From contig NC_080042.1 in assembly GCF_012489685.1 (NCBI RefSeq), positions 7,766,852-7,830,851 of the forward strand: a stretch of DNA of 64,000 nucleotides. Reading direction: 5' to 3'. Shown here piece by piece: positions 11,720 to 22,201 of this stretch. The number at the start of each line of letters is the position of its first letter. Position 1 is the stretch's first letter. The position numbers were made by a program, and so were the translations under genes. This DNA is from Lotus japonicus. Lineage: Eukaryota > Streptophyta > Magnoliopsida > Fabales > Fabaceae. Under the pieces are notes generated by a model, which did not search any database, had not been told where the DNA came from, and worked only from the letters and a program-made list of their open reading frames with translations.

Positions 11720-11834
11720 CAGATATAATTGAATCTTTAGGTACCCAGATTTTCTTGGGTCCTGAGGGGTTAGTAGTCACTTTTGCGGGAATAAGAAGAA
11801 CCAAGTGTATTGCTACACCTAATAAGCCCCATCA
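11610..11834 (-). pseudogene. Gag/protease remnant of the Sirevirus, out of frame with pol
   Basis: The minus strand reads KKIWVPKDSIISVADLL, typical of the stretch just before the Copia protease, but in a different frame from the pol ORF that starts at 11719. A one- or two-base indel near 11690-11720 would explain this. Upstream the frame has stops, and similarity ends at about 11834. Most of gag is gone. Confidence 0.55.
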
Positions 11835-11867
11835 AACAATCTTGTTTTCCACCGAGGGTATAAAATC

Positions 11868-12143
11868 TAACGCCGGGGTTTGTTTTTATCATTGATTTCC
11901 CCAAATTACAATGGACCACCGTTCCCCCGTGGAAAACAAGATTGTTGATTTCATCTTTTCCTTTATTTTTACCTTGGTCTCTCGACGCTTAGGCACTGAG
12001 AAACACATTTGTTTTTTTGAGAAATTTAAAATTTTGCTTTTGCTCTAAAAAAAGAATGATAATAGACTAACTTCCGTGTTTGTTCAATGAAGACTAACTT
12101 CCATCGCTGGAACACTGTGTAGTCCATACTACTTACAATATTA
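11868..12143 (+). repeat. Isolated partial copy of the 1.3-kb satellite
   Basis: From AACGCCGGGGTTTG through GAGAAATTTAAAATTTTGC (12019) to CGCTGGAACACTG, the sequence closely matches the junction between adjacent units of the array at 26700-33157 (for example 27868-28130). It spans the end of one unit and the start of the next, so it derives from an already tandem array. A short inverted copy of its GTGGAAAACAAGATTGTT segment sits just to the left (about 11836-11853). Confidence 0.85.
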
Positions 12144-12734
12144 TGAGAGTATTTTCCCTAATAAAAAATATATAACGAGAGTATTTCGCGAGTACTTTAT
12201 TATTAAATTTAAACTAGTATGTAGCCGGTTCAATACACAGGTATTATTAAAAATATTTTTTTTGGTACGCTAGAAGGATATATTGCACCCGTCAGAAATT
12301 GATTCTTTGACCTCCCCCTATCCAACCCAACCCATATATCCCCCAGTTCCTACATTCATTATTAAAAGTATTTTTATTTTATTATAATTTTAAACATAAT
12401 TGTAAGAAATTAATAAATATTTAAAATATGTCAAAAAAAAGGAAGGAGAGATCCGAGGGAAGGAAAAAAATGAATGATAAGAGATACATTGACAAATTGA
12501 TGCAAGACTTGGGGAGTGAGCGGCAACAAGATACAAGGGAGTGAAAAGATAATGAAAATTGAAAATTGAAAATTGAAAATTGAAAATTGAAAATTGAATT
12601 GGTTTGAAAATATTGCATGAAACTCCTTTCAAAAAAATAAAATATTGCATGAAACACACTGAATTGATTGATGTGTGTGAATTAAAGAGCTTTTATTGAG
12701 ATTAAAGAGTTTTTCATTGAGGTATTTGAAAGGA
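12144..12734. other. AT-rich intergenic DNA with a (TGAAAAT)n microsatellite
   Basis: No gene was recognised. A 7-bp repeat, TGAAAAT, runs about seven times at 12553-12599. The long minus-strand ORFs over this stretch are products of that repeat and of poly-A/T tracts. Confidence 0.7.
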
Positions 12735-12974
12735 ACTTGATCTGGTGCGTGTGCACCACCTCTTACACAACAAGTTCTAGCCACAATTTCATCTCACTCT
12801 CAGGTTCTCCGATGGCCATGTCATGGCCTCCGATGACCATGGTGGGCTCCGGTAAAGTGCTCCGCCTGCTGCATCACCTCAGAAGAAGAAGCAGCTGAGG
12901 GTGCTTGTGGTGGGTGAAGGCATCGGTGGGTTGGTTTTTGCTTTGGCCGCAAAGAGAAAGGGGTTTGAGGTTTT
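12735..12974 (+). pseudogene. ZEP: Zeaxanthin epoxidase fragment, copy 1 (cut at a Copia LTR)
   Basis: From about 12890 the plus strand reads KKKQLRVLVVGEGIGGL followed by VFALAAKRKGFEVF, the N-terminal FAD-binding motif (GxGxxG) of zeaxanthin epoxidase, the plastid enzyme that makes violaxanthin in the abscisic acid and xanthophyll cycle pathways. The second Gly of the usual GGGIGG is Glu. The fragment stops at 12974, where a Copia LTR begins. The upstream 100 bases are also shared with copy 2 (about 22738-23370). It is a short broken copy with no plastid transit peptide visible. Confidence 0.85.
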
Positions 12975-13291
12975 TGTTAGTTCTTGAGTCCAAGAACACT
13001 GAACCAGCTTCACAGTATTGATTATCACAATCAATACTAGGGTTCAATCACCATTAAGATGTAAGAGAGAGAGAAGAGAATCAAGATCAATTAATGTTAA
13101 TCACAAGCTAATCAGAGAGAGAGAAGAATGAATGAAATTAAGGGAGAATATTATTTCTGATTACACTAATTACACATAGTGCACGTGTATTTATTACACA
13201 CAGTCAAAGGGCCTTTACTCACTAAACAGAAACCTTAAGGACCAAACTGTAAACATACACATATATTCTGAATTACAAACAAACTCCAATA
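12975..13291 (-). repeat. 3' LTR of the Copia element (left side)
   Basis: It begins TGTTAGTTCTTGAG on the plus strand and ends AACTCCAATA. The adjoining CTCCCTCCTAAATC (13292-13305) is the polypurine tract read on the minus strand. Both LTR copies end in TA rather than the usual CA on the plus strand. Confidence 0.88.
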
Positions 13292-13298
13292 CTCCCTC

Positions 13299-14348
13299 CT
13301 AAATCAGAATACTACTTAATGACAAGATTTTAAGTTTCTTGCACAGCAAGGAAAATCTTTCAGCCTTAAAAGGCTTAGTGAACAGGTCTGCAAGTTGTTC
13401 CTCAATTGGAAAATGTTCAAGTTCCAACTTTCCTCTAGACACTTGATCCCTCAGAAAATGAAATCTAGTCTCGATATGTTTGCTTCTCCCATGAGCCACT
13501 GGATACTTAGCTAGATCAATAGCTGGCTTATTGTCTATCAAAAGCTTCATCACTCTAGATGACTTCAATCCTATCTCTTCAAGAAGCATGCTGAGCCAAA
13601 CAGCTTGACAAGCACCAAATGAAGCAGCTACATACTCAGCCTCACATGAAGATAGAGCTACTATAGGTTGTTTCTTTGAACACCAAGAGATTGGTGCATC
13701 TCCACAAAGAAATACAAAACCTGTTGTACTCTTCTTATCATCCTTGTCTCCACACCAGTCAGCATCCACATAGCCAATCATCTCACTTCTCAAATTATAG
13801 GCTCTGCCAGGGAACAAAACACCATGATCAATTGTACCCTTAACATATCTCAGAATTCTTTTAGCCGCCATGAAGTGAGACTCTTTAGGATTCTCCATAA
13901 ATCTGCTCACCAACCCTACACCATAGCTAATCTCAGGCCTACTGCAGCACAAATATCTCAATGACCCCACAATCTGCTTGTACATAGTAGAATCTACTGC
14001 TTTTCCAGTATCAGCCTTGGTAAGGACTATCCCACAATCCACTGGTGTAGTCACATAATTACAATCTAAAAGGTTAAACCTCTTCAATACTTCCAGTGCA
14101 TACTTCTTCTGGCTCATAAACACTCCTTTCTCAGTTCTGAGGAATTCAATACCCAGGAAATATGACAACTCTCCCATGTCACTCATCTCAAACTCAAGTT
14201 GCATTTTCTCCTTAAACTTGTGTATCTCAGATTCTTTACTTCCAGTCACAAGTAAATCATCAACATACAAGCATACCATAATGATACCTGAGCTCTTGAT
14301 TTTAGTCACATAAACACCATGTTCAGTAGTACACTTTAGGAATCTCAT
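13299..14348 (-). pseudogene. Copia pol, part 4: end of RT and RNase H
   Basis: The minus-strand frame holds the RT catalytic motif CLYVDDLLVTGS (around residue 30), then FEMSDMGELSYFLGIEF, and RNase H with DADWCGDKDDKKSTTGF and SSCEAEYVAAS, ending in a stop at 13299-13301 just inside the polypurine tract. It is separated from the upstream RT part by a damaged region (14349-14369) containing stops and a displaced copy of the YVDD-coding segment. Confidence 0.9.
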
Positions 14349-14369
14349 TTACTGTAGCTCAAGGCTTAG

Positions 14370-15302
14370 TCACTTTAGTAAATCATCAACATACAAGCAT
14401 ACCATAATCCTCTTGTTCCAAGCTCGAGGAGCTTGCTTAAGACCATACAAAGCCTTGTGCGACCTGTAAACCTTGTGCTCACTGCCTTGAACTTCAAACC
14501 CAGGTGGCTGATGTACATAAACCTCTTCATCAAGAGGATCATTCAGGAAAGCTGACTTCACATCTAACTGATGCAACTTCCAACCTTTCAAACTTGCAGC
14601 TCCAACTACTAACCTCACAGTTTCCATCCTTGCCACTGGAGCAAACACTTCAGTATAATCCAAACCTTCCTTCTGTTGAAAGCCTCTAGCTACAAGTCTT
14701 GCTTTATATCTTGATTCTGAACCATCTGGCTTCAGCTTAGTTTTGTACACCCACTTCACTGAAATTAGCTTTTTCTTCTCAGGCAGCTCAACTAGACTCC
14801 ATGTCTTATTTTTGTCAATGGATCTCAGCTCTTCTTTCATTGCAATGATCCAATTATCATGCTTAAAAGCTTCTTCTACATTCACTGGCTCAACCTCAGC
14901 ATTGAATGCAAAATGCACCAAGTCACCTTCACTAGTTACCTCACCATCAGGAAAAAGCACATAATCATTCAGCCTTGCAGGTAACTGTCTTGTCCTTTGA
15001 GTCCTCTGACAACTAGGTTCACCAGATTGAATATCATTCACTCTACCATTCACACCTTGACTCCCATCATCAGCATTCCCAGAATCATACTCAGGATTCA
15101 ACTCAGGAAAAACAAACTGAGTTCTAGAACTAGAAGGATCAGTTACTCCTTGTTGATTACCCTCCCAATTCCAGAAAGCCTCCTCATCTATTACAACATC
15201 CCTACTAATAACTATAGAATTAGTATCAGGGTTAAGTAATCTATATGCTCTCGTAGTATGAAAGCCAACCAACAAAAATTTCTCACTTTTGTCATCTAAC
15301 TT
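14370..15302 (-). pseudogene. Copia pol, part 3: end of integrase and N-terminal RT
   Basis: This continues the frame of the integrase part after a TAG at 15303-15305. It contains HDNWIIAMKEELRSIDKN, VKWVYKTKLKPDGS, YKARLVARGF, YTEVFAPVARMETVR and LHQLDVKSAFLN, followed by LYGLKQAPRAW, the standard N-terminal half of Copia reverse transcriptase. It ends with an aberrant MVCLYVDDLL directly after NKRI, where the sequence leading to the catalytic motif should be. Confidence 0.9.
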
Positions 15303-15836
15303 CTACATTCTCTGATCTGGAACATGCCTGAAACAAATAGATCCAAAAACCCTCAAGTGCTTCACACTAGGTTTCAATCCTGACCAAGCTTCTTCAGGTG
15401 TCAAAGACTGCAATTTCTTTGTAGGACATCTATTCAAAATGTAGGTAGCAGTAGACACAGCTTCTCCCCACAACTGATTTGGTAACCTCTTATGTTTCAA
15501 CATACTTCTTACCATATTAGCTATTGTCCTATTTCTCCTCTCAGCAACACCATTATGCTGAGGAGTATAAGGTGCTATCACCTCATGATAAATGCCATTT
15601 TCTTCACAGAAAACCTTCATCTCATTGGAGACATACTCTCCACCACCATCAGTCCTCAACACCTTGATACTTCTCTCACTTTGCTTCTCTACTAGTGCTT
15701 TAAACTTTCTGAAAATGCCAAAGACTTCTGACTTCTTAGTCAACAAGTAGATCCACATTTTCCTTGTATGATCATCAATGAATGAAACAAAGTATCTATT
15801 CCCTCCTGTAGAAAGAGTCTCAAAAGGACCACACAC
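15303..15836 (-). pseudogene. Copia pol, part 2: integrase core
   Basis: About 178 codons with the integrase catalytic residues: [14 protein letters not shown] (D), [15 protein letters not shown] (D) and [14 protein letters not shown] (E), then [14 protein letters not shown]. It opens with [15 protein letters not shown], out of frame with the upstream HHCC part (frameshift near 15836-15865). It ends at a TAG (15303-15305) within the integrase C-terminal region. Confidence 0.9.
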
Positions 15837-16800
15837 ATCAGAGAAATCTCATCTAGTGCAGCCTTTGACTTCACTGGAACAGTATCACCAAATGAACTCC
15901 TAGGTTGCTTGCTGAGAAGGCAACCTTCACAAAGCTGTCCAGTAGGCTTAATCTGCTGTGGAAGACCCCACACCATTCCTTCATGATGAAGCTGATGCAA
16001 ACCCTTAAAATGTAAATGGCCATATCTCAAGTGCCATAGCCAGCTCAAATCAGTAGTACTTGCAGTCAAACACTGTGAATCTCCAGTTTTAATATCAACC
16101 TGAAAAGTTCTGTTTGCTGCTAACCCTGATCTCAGAAGTAATCTACCCCTTGGATCAAATACCAACAAATTTCTCCCCTTTTGGTTTAGGGAATAGCCTT
16201 TCTCAATCATTTGTCCTAGGCTAATCAGATTATGTTTCACATTAGGTACATACAATGTATCAGAAATAAATGCTTGTTTACCATTTTTCTTCTGAATGTG
16301 AACCTTTCCAACTCCAGCAGATCTAATAGTGCTTTTGTCAGCAAATCTAACACTACTAGTTTTCTTTTCATCCAATTCCACAAACCACTCTTTGTGACCA
16401 GTCATATGAGAAGAACATCCCGAGTCTAAGTACCAAATATTCTCACCATTCTTGTAAGAACTCACTACTGAATTATTAACTTCACTATCAAGAGTACTAA
16501 GGAGTGAAGAGGAAGTACAAGAATCATAATCAGCAGGGACAACAAACAATACCTGCTCTCCATCAGAATCATCATCTTCATGAGCAGAGTTTGCTTGTTC
16601 TTCACCTCCTTGCTTGCTGACTTTCTTCTTGTTCTTACACTCATAGGCATAGTGACCATATTTCTTACAGGCATAGCATTGAACATCTTTCTTCTTGCCT
16701 TTGCCTTTCCTCCATTTGTCTTTATGATACCCTTTCTCCTTAGAATCTCCTTTCTTCTTGAAGTCACCATCATCATCATTGCTAGAGAATTTCCCAGTAT
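15740..16800 (-). pseudogene. Copia gag C-terminus, protease and pre-integrase (part 1 of pol)
   Basis: In one minus-strand frame from 16798 downward: a basic linker; a zinc knuckle CYACKKYGHYAYEC (CX2CX4HX4C); protease WYLDSGCSSHMTG; then the GAG-pre-integrase/HHCC region (LSWLWHLRYGHLHFKGL, CEGCLLSKQPR). The frame matches the gag at 21051-21813 once the nested element and one CCTTG copy are removed. Past about 15865 this frame no longer matches integrase, so a small indel has broken it. Confidence 0.88.
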
Positions 16801-16805
16801 CCTTG

Positions 16806-17738
16806 TGTTAACACCAAAATTTCCTAGTTTGGAAATCGATTCTTGAGATATGGTGTACATGGATGCATGGTATAATTTAGTGGAATTTTTATCATGTTGC
16901 CAAATTATTATCGACTACATATGTTTGTCGAAATATGAAAGCTACTACCATGTGCCAAAACTTCATTCTCCTAGTCGAAATATGGCACAGTCGAGATATG
17001 GCACCGGTATTGGAGTCGAGATTATATGTTGGAATTCAAAAGTAAAATGGCCTATATATTGTGTTAAATGGCCAAGAGCTTTGAAGTAGTTTTACTGGTA
17101 GCCAACCATGATTCATTGCATGAGGTTCCACGTAGCAAGGAGGTTACCATACTTTAAGACATGTTCCACATTCACACCCACGTAGCAAGGAGGTTTCCAT
17201 ATTTTAAGGGCCACGTTCATACAGTTGAAGATTTGGAATTACTCCACCATTGGCCACGTCCAAAGAGCACCGGAGTACAAGATAACTATTCAAGAAAAGT
17301 GGAGGTTATTAGTGGTCTAGGTAGTTTATTTTAAATAAACACATGTCCATTAGGTGGCAAGGTAGTTACTAGGAAATTTGTCTATAAATACTAGTTCTGA
17401 TTGTAATGTATGCAGACTCACACAATTACTCAAAACTCTCCATGGATGCCTCCAAGTCTCATGTGACATATGGCTACAAAGAGACTAAGAGTGTGCTGTG
17501 ATTCTCACCTTTAACTTTCAATGCAATGTTATTTCCTTTGCCATTTTGATTTCCTTTTACTTTTTGTTCTTCTTTTTTCCTTTCAGTCTTTTACCTTTCC
17601 CTTTTGTTCATATCGTTCTTCACAAAAACTCAGCCTTGACATTTAAAACGTCTTCACTAAAGAACCCAGAAAGGACTCTGAATCCGGTCCTTGAATTGCT
17701 TTTGGATTCTGTTTGTTTACCAAAAATCAGCGTAAACA
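16806..17738 (+). repeat. 5' LTR of the nested gag-only element
   Basis: Near-identical to 20143-21050. By eye they differ by several substitutions and one deletion of about 26 bp (left copy around 17306-17332, absent on the right). TCTATAAATA (17381-17390) is a probable TATA box. Confidence 0.92.
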
Positions 17739-17765
17739 AATTGGCACACCCAGTGGGATCATTTT
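17739..17765 (+). promoter_or_regulatory. Primer-binding site of the gag-only element
   Basis: Immediately after the LTR end, AATTGGCACACCCAGTGGGA matches the style of PBS seen in many plant Gypsy elements (TTGGCRCxCCCAGTGGGA). I could not assign the tRNA from sequence alone. Confidence 0.6.
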
Positions 17766-17995
17766 AGTGAAAACTAAGTTTTAAAGTGTCATTTGTATTT
17801 GGTCCTGAATCTGTATTCAATATTTAATTCCACATATTGGTTTTGAGAATTCAAGACCAAATTATCAAGGACCATCGTGACTTCATTTTTGGTCTGTGCA
17901 CATCAACGTGATTCAAGTTTATGCCAAGATTGAATCTTTGAATTATTGAACGCCAAAACACTGGTGCTCTTGTTTGTGTTTGAGAATTTTTTCAA

Positions 17996-18700
17996 ATGTC
18001 TAATATCAGTCCAAGATATAATGCCTCTTATGCTGGAAATTACGGACAAACTTCTTCAATGGTGAACCAAGTTGATTCAGTTTTTCCTCATCTAGAAATT
18101 GGTTCAAGCCAAAGGTATGTTCCAAATTCACAACATGGAATGCCATTAGAATTCTTGGCTGGTCTTGGTAGTTCCCAGATGATTTTTACGGACCCTTTAA
18201 TGACAAATGTTTCTCCTAGAAGCCAAGCTTTGGCATTTGGGAAAGTAGCAAATCAAAATGGTCAAGAACATATAGAGTTCAGCACATTGGGAATGACCAT
18301 GCCTTTGGTTCAAAGTGGTTCAATGAATTTATTTACTTCAAATTCAACCACTGATATTGATTTACAATCAATTAGGCAACAAATTGATGAGAGTAAGTAT
18401 AACATGGTGAGCATGTTGACACAACATATGTCAACTATGATTGATCCTCTCATTCAAAATACTCAACACTTGGCTCAACAACTGGGTCGAATTGCTGATG
18501 TTTTTGGAGCACCACCTTTGGACCAAACGTTCCAACAAGTTCCAGATTATGGTCAAAATGTTCCTCAAAATTTGGTTCAGAATGAAGTTCAGAATTGTGG
18601 TCAAAATGGACAAGAAAACATAGTCCAAAATCAGCCACAAAATTCTGACCATAATTTAGACAATGTTATGTTGGTCAATCGAAACCAAAATGATATTTAG
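17996..18700 (+). CDS. Gag-only element, N-terminal part of gag
   Basis: 235 codons from the ATG at 17996 to a TAG at 18698-18700. It is rich in Gln, Asn and Ser, with no recognised domain. The C-terminal half has repeated QNVxQN-type motifs. The next ORF is in the same frame only four codons later, so the TAG probably replaced a sense codon (CAG would fit GPQN-type context) in one long gag of about 543 codons. Confidence 0.7.
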   Translation: MSNISPRYNASYAGNYGQTSSMVNQVDSVFPHLEIGSSQRYVPNSQHGMPLEFLAGLGSSQMIFTDPLMTNVSPRSQALAFGKVANQNGQEHIEFSTLGMTMPLVQSGSMNLFTSNSTTDIDLQSIRQQIDESKYNMVSMLTQHMSTMIDPLIQNTQHLAQQLGRIADVFGAPPLDQTFQQVPDYGQNVPQNLVQNEVQNCGQNGQENIVQNQPQNSDHNLDNVMLVNRNQNDI

Positions 18701-18712
18701 GGGCCACAAAAT

Positions 18713-19627
18713 GTGGCTAATGCTGTCGAACAAGTTCTAAATCATCATGGTTTCAATGTTGGATATGTCAATCGTCCAAGTTTCACGTCTCCGTTTTCTG
18801 AAGTAGTTCTTCAAGCAGAACTCCCAAGGGGATGGAAGGTTCCAAAAGTTACTAAATTTTCAGGAGACACAGGTGAATCAACTGTTGAGCATATTGCAAG
18901 GTACCGGCTTGAAATTGGTGATCTTGCTAACAATGAACAGTTGAAAATAAAATATTTTCCAAGTTCCTTGACGAAAAATGCTTTCACATGGTTTACTACT
19001 CTACCTCCTAATTCGATCCATAATTGGAATGAATTGGAGATGGCTTTTCATGAGCAATTCTTTAGAGGAGAAACCAAAGTGACATTAATGGACTTGGTTA
19101 ATATTAAGAGACAATCGAATGAGTCAATAGATGACTACTTAATTCGATTTAGGCATATGAAAGCTAGATGTTCTACTCATGTACCTGAATTCGAATTAGT
19201 AAAAATTGCTATTGGGGGCCTAGACTATTCGATTAAAAAGAATTTGGTGAATGATGAGTTCATAGATATGACTCAATTGGCTCATAAGGTTAGAAGAATA
19301 GAGAAACTAAGGCTTGAGAAATACAAGCCTGAAGGAGTTTTTCAAGGAGAAGAAAGTTCTTGCATAAGAGCCACTCAAAATCCTGAAATTGGTCAAGATG
19401 AAATTGATCAATCTGATGAGGATAATGATAGTGATGAGAATGAAGTGAATATGGCTGAATTTAAGCCAAATTCTCCTTATACTTATGAAGGTGAGAGCAA
19501 AATAAAATTTCCAGCAACATCCTTTAAAGGATTGAAGACTACAGGTGACTATCAGAAGGTTATGGCGAAAAAGGAGTCAGAATTTGCAAAGAACCTCAAA
19601 CCCAAAAGGGATTGGCTAAAGTACTAG
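18713..19627 (+). CDS. Gag-only element, capsid (retrotransposon gag) domain
   Basis: About 305 codons in frame with the preceding ORF. The retrotransposon gag domain spans about residues 35-190 and includes FSGDTGESTVEHIARY, AFTWFTTLPPNSIHNW, FHEQFFRG, LVNIKRQSNESIDDYLIRF and IGGLDYSIKKNL. A charged acidic region follows. No zinc knuckle and no protease motif follow before the stop at 19627. The protein would form the structural shell; no enzyme is encoded. Confidence 0.88.
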   Translation: MANAVEQVLNHHGFNVGYVNRPSFTSPFSEVVLQAELPRGWKVPKVTKFSGDTGESTVEHIARYRLEIGDLANNEQLKIKYFPSSLTKNAFTWFTTLPPNSIHNWNELEMAFHEQFFRGETKVTLMDLVNIKRQSNESIDDYLIRFRHMKARCSTHVPEFELVKIAIGGLDYSIKKNLVNDEFIDMTQLAHKVRRIEKLRLEKYKPEGVFQGEESSCIRATQNPEIGQDEIDQSDEDNDSDENEVNMAEFKPNSPYTYEGESKIKFPATSFKGLKTTGDYQKVMAKKESEFAKNLKPKRDWLKY

Positions 19628-20142
19628 CACCTTAGTTTAAATTTCGGCATATTGCCGAAAAACGGCCCCTGTGGTTGAAATCAATGGGAAATAGTATGTC
19701 CCTTCAAAATCTTAAGTGAATTTTTCGACCAACATTGCTGCCAAGTTATTGTCAATGCATGGTATGTAATGGTCGAAAATATGTTGATGAGAGACTATTA
19801 TAATTAGTTGAACTTTTTGCTGGGAAGGAATATTGAAGCTCATTACTCGAAGCCATATGACAAAGTGGCAAACCAATAATCCATGTCTCAGAATTTCATC
19901 TATTTATTGGTCCCAGTGTTGAGATGTCCTTCGAATGGCAATGAGCTTTTGAATTTATCTTGGCACTGTTACTAACCCAATATTTCGACCAATACTTGTG
20001 GAAATACACAATTGGAAATTGACAGCAGCCAAAATGACTAAGTGATTGCAAAAGGCCATGAACTGTTTGGTCAATTTTGGTGATATAACTCAAAATGTTA
20101 TTCCTCTCACTTCCTTCAAGAAACAACATTTTGGGGGGCCTC
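19628..20142 (+). other. 3' untranslated region and polypurine tract of the gag-only element
   Basis: No ORF of note. It includes a short inverted repeat TTCGGCATATTGCCGAA (about 19644-19660). It ends in TTTTGGGGGGCCTC (20129-20142), the polypurine tract right before the 3' LTR. Confidence 0.8.
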
Positions 20143-21050
20143 TGTTAACACCAAAATTTCCTAGTTTGGAAATCGATTCTTGAGATATGGTGTACATGGA
20201 TGCATGGTATAATTTAGTGGAATTTTTATCATGTTGCCAAATTATTATCGACTACATATGTTTGTCGAAATATGAAAGCTACTACCATGTGCCAAAACTT
20301 CATTCTCCTAGTCGAAATATGGCACAGTCGAGATATGGCACCGGTCTTGGAGTCGAGATTATATGTTGGAATTCAAAGTAAAATGGCCTATATATTGTGT
20401 TAAATGGCCAAGAGCTTTGAAGTAGTTTTACTGGTAGCCAACCATGATTCATTGCATGAGGTTCCACGTAGCAAGGAGGTTACCATACTTTAAGACATGT
20501 GCCACATTCACACCCACGTAGCAAGGAGGTTTCCATATTTTAAGGGCCACGTTCATACAGTTGAAGATTTGGAATTACACCACCATTGGCCACGTCCAAA
20601 GAGCACCGAAGTACAAGATAACTATTCAAGAAAAGTGGAGGTTAAAATAAACACATGTCCATTAGGTGGCAAGGTAGTTACTAGGAACTTAGTCTATAAA
20701 TACTAGTTCTGATTGTAATGTATGCAGACTCACACAATTACTCAAAACTCTCCATGGATGCCTCCAAGTCTCATGTGACATATGGCTACAAAGAGACTAA
20801 GAGTGTGCTGTGATTCTCACCTTTAACTTTCAATGCAATGTTATTTCCTTTGCCATTTTGATTTCCTTTTACTTTTTGTTCTTCTTTTTTCCTTTCAATC
20901 TTTTACCTTTCCCTTTTGTTCATATCGTTCTTCACAAAAACTCAGCCTTGACATTTAAAACGTCTTCACTAAAGAACCCAGAAAGGACTCTGAATCCGGT
21001 CCTTGAATTGCTTTTGGATTCTGTTTGTTTACCAAAAATCAGCGTAAACA
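20143..21050 (+). repeat. 3' LTR of the nested gag-only element
   Basis: Matches the 5' LTR and ends AGCGTAAACA at 21050, followed by the CCTTG duplication. ORFs inside it (for example 20810-21184) are not genes. Confidence 0.92.
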
Positions 21051-21813
21051 CCTTGTTCTTCCAATTCTTCTCCTTGGAAGTCTTAGAATTGCTACCCCAC
21101 TTCTTCTTACTGGTACTGCCTCTAACATACAGTGCCTGCTCAGTTTCTCTCTCAGAATCTCTCAGGTTTAGCCTCATTTCATGAGCTTCCAATGAACCTT
21201 GCAACTCCTCAATCTTGATAGTCTCAAGATCTTTAGATTTATCTATGGTGGTTACTATGTGATCAAATCTTGTAGTCAGTGATCTAAGAACCTTTTCCAC
21301 AAGAATTTGATCATTCATTACCTCTCCGTTCGCTTTCATCTGATTTGACAAAGTTTGAAGCCTTGTGAAAAACTTGGAAATCGTCTCTGATTTCTCCATC
21401 CTGAGAGCCTCGTATTGTCTTCTTAGTGTCTGCAACTTGACTTTCTTCAATTTTGCAACACCATCGTAACTCTTATTCAGAATTTCCCACACCTCCTTAG
21501 ACGTCTTCGCCGCTGCAATTTTCTCAAAATTCGCAGGATTGACGCACTTATGGATAATGAACAGGGCCCTCATGTCTTTCTTCTTCAATTCCTTATGCTC
21601 TGTGCTTTGCTCCGCCGGTAGTGCCGCATACCCAGAAGTCACCATCTCAAGAACATCCTGGAAACCAAAAATCACGAGCATCTGAGTATTCCAACGTTCC
21701 CAATCACTCTTGCCGTCAAGAACCGGCAACGAAGTTGGGAAGTTGCCGTTCGTTCCAGCCATCACCTTGAAAGAAGCGTCCACTTCCACCGGAGCTACCA
21801 ACGAAGCAAACAC
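21051..21813 (-). pseudogene. Copia gag (N-terminal and capsid part), interrupted
   Basis: The minus-strand frame from about 21760 reads as a Copia gag of the UBN2/DUF4219 type, including LPVLDGKSDWERWNTQML, LFIIHKCVNPANFEKI, SKEVWEILNKSYDG, LQTLRRQYEALRMEKSE and EKVLRSLTTRFDHIV. It is cut at 21051 by the nested element; the zinc knuckle and protease lie at 16800-16400 in the same frame. The likely start is the Met beginning AGTNGNFP near 21759, not the ORF opening at 21813. Confidence 0.88.
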
Positions 21814-21887
21814 CTCCGTTGTGACTGCTTCACACTCCGCCGCAGATCGCCGTGCACGGGTGGTGGCTCACGTCGCCGGATCTTTGC

Positions 21888-21901
21888 AGCTCTGATACCA
21901 C
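21888..21901 (-). promoter_or_regulatory. Primer-binding site (tRNA-iMet type) of the Copia element
   Basis: AGCTCTGATACCAC on the plus strand is GTGGTATCAGAGCT on the minus strand, the standard initiator tRNA-Met PBS, directly adjoining the 5' LTR. Confidence 0.92.
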
Positions 21902-22201
21902 TGTTAGTTCTTGAGTCCAAGAACAATGAACCAGCTTCAATCAATACTAGGGTTCAATCACCATTAAGATGTAAGAGAGAGAGAAGAGAATCAAGATCAA
22001 TTAATGTTAATCACAAGCTAATCAGAGAGAGAGAATAATGAATGAAATTGAGGGAGAATATTATTTCTGATTACACTAATTACACATAGTGCACGTGTAT
22101 TTATTACACACAGTCAAATGGCCTTTACTCACTAAACAGAAACCTCAAGGACCAAACTGTAAACATACACATATATTCTGAATTACAAACAAACTCCAAT
22201 A
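21902..22201 (-). repeat. 5' LTR of the Copia element (right side)
   Basis: 300 bp matching 12975-13291 apart from a 17-bp deletion and about six substitutions. It also ends CCAATA on the plus strand. Confidence 0.9.

Larger units (their letters stand above)
534..11834 (-). mobile_element. Truncated Copia/Sirevirus (SIRE/Maximus-type) retrotransposon, minus strand
   Basis: Read on the minus strand, the order is: gag/protease remnant (about 11834-11610), pol with integrase, reverse transcriptase and RNase H (11719-5037), an envelope-like ORF (4551-2206), a spacer with several polypurine tracts, and the 3' LTR (1847-534). An env-like ORF after a Copia pol, together with repeated GGGGGAGA-like tracts, is the known signature of Sireviruses. 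The 5' LTR and most of gag are missing: similarity stops near 11834, where satellite-like DNA begins. RNase H is split by a later solo LTR (5300-8848). The element is dead. Confidence 0.85.
16806..21050 (+). mobile_element. Non-autonomous gag-only LTR retrotransposon, nested in Copia gag
   Basis: It is flanked by perfect CCTTG duplications (16801-16805 and 21051-21055). The LTRs are 16806-17738 (933 bp) and 20143-21050 (908 bp), starting TGTTAACACC and ending GCGTAAACA. The 2.4-kb interior has only a Gypsy-type gag and no protease, RT, RNase H or integrase. This is the layout called TR-GAG in plants. It must borrow the enzymes of an autonomous partner. Confidence 0.93.
12975..22201 (-). mobile_element. 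Copia retrotransposon, minus strand, with a nested gag-only element
   Basis: Two LTRs of about 300 bp (12975-13291 and 21902-22201) bound gag, protease, integrase, RT and RNase H in Ty1/Copia order on the minus strand. The primer-binding site next to the right LTR is complementary to tRNA-iMet. The LTRs differ by about half a dozen substitutions and one 17-bp indel, so the insertion is moderately old. The flanks (GTTTT on the left, CTAAA on the right) do not form a target duplication, and the ZEP sequence on the left is not continued on the right, so one side has been rearranged. Confidence 0.9.
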
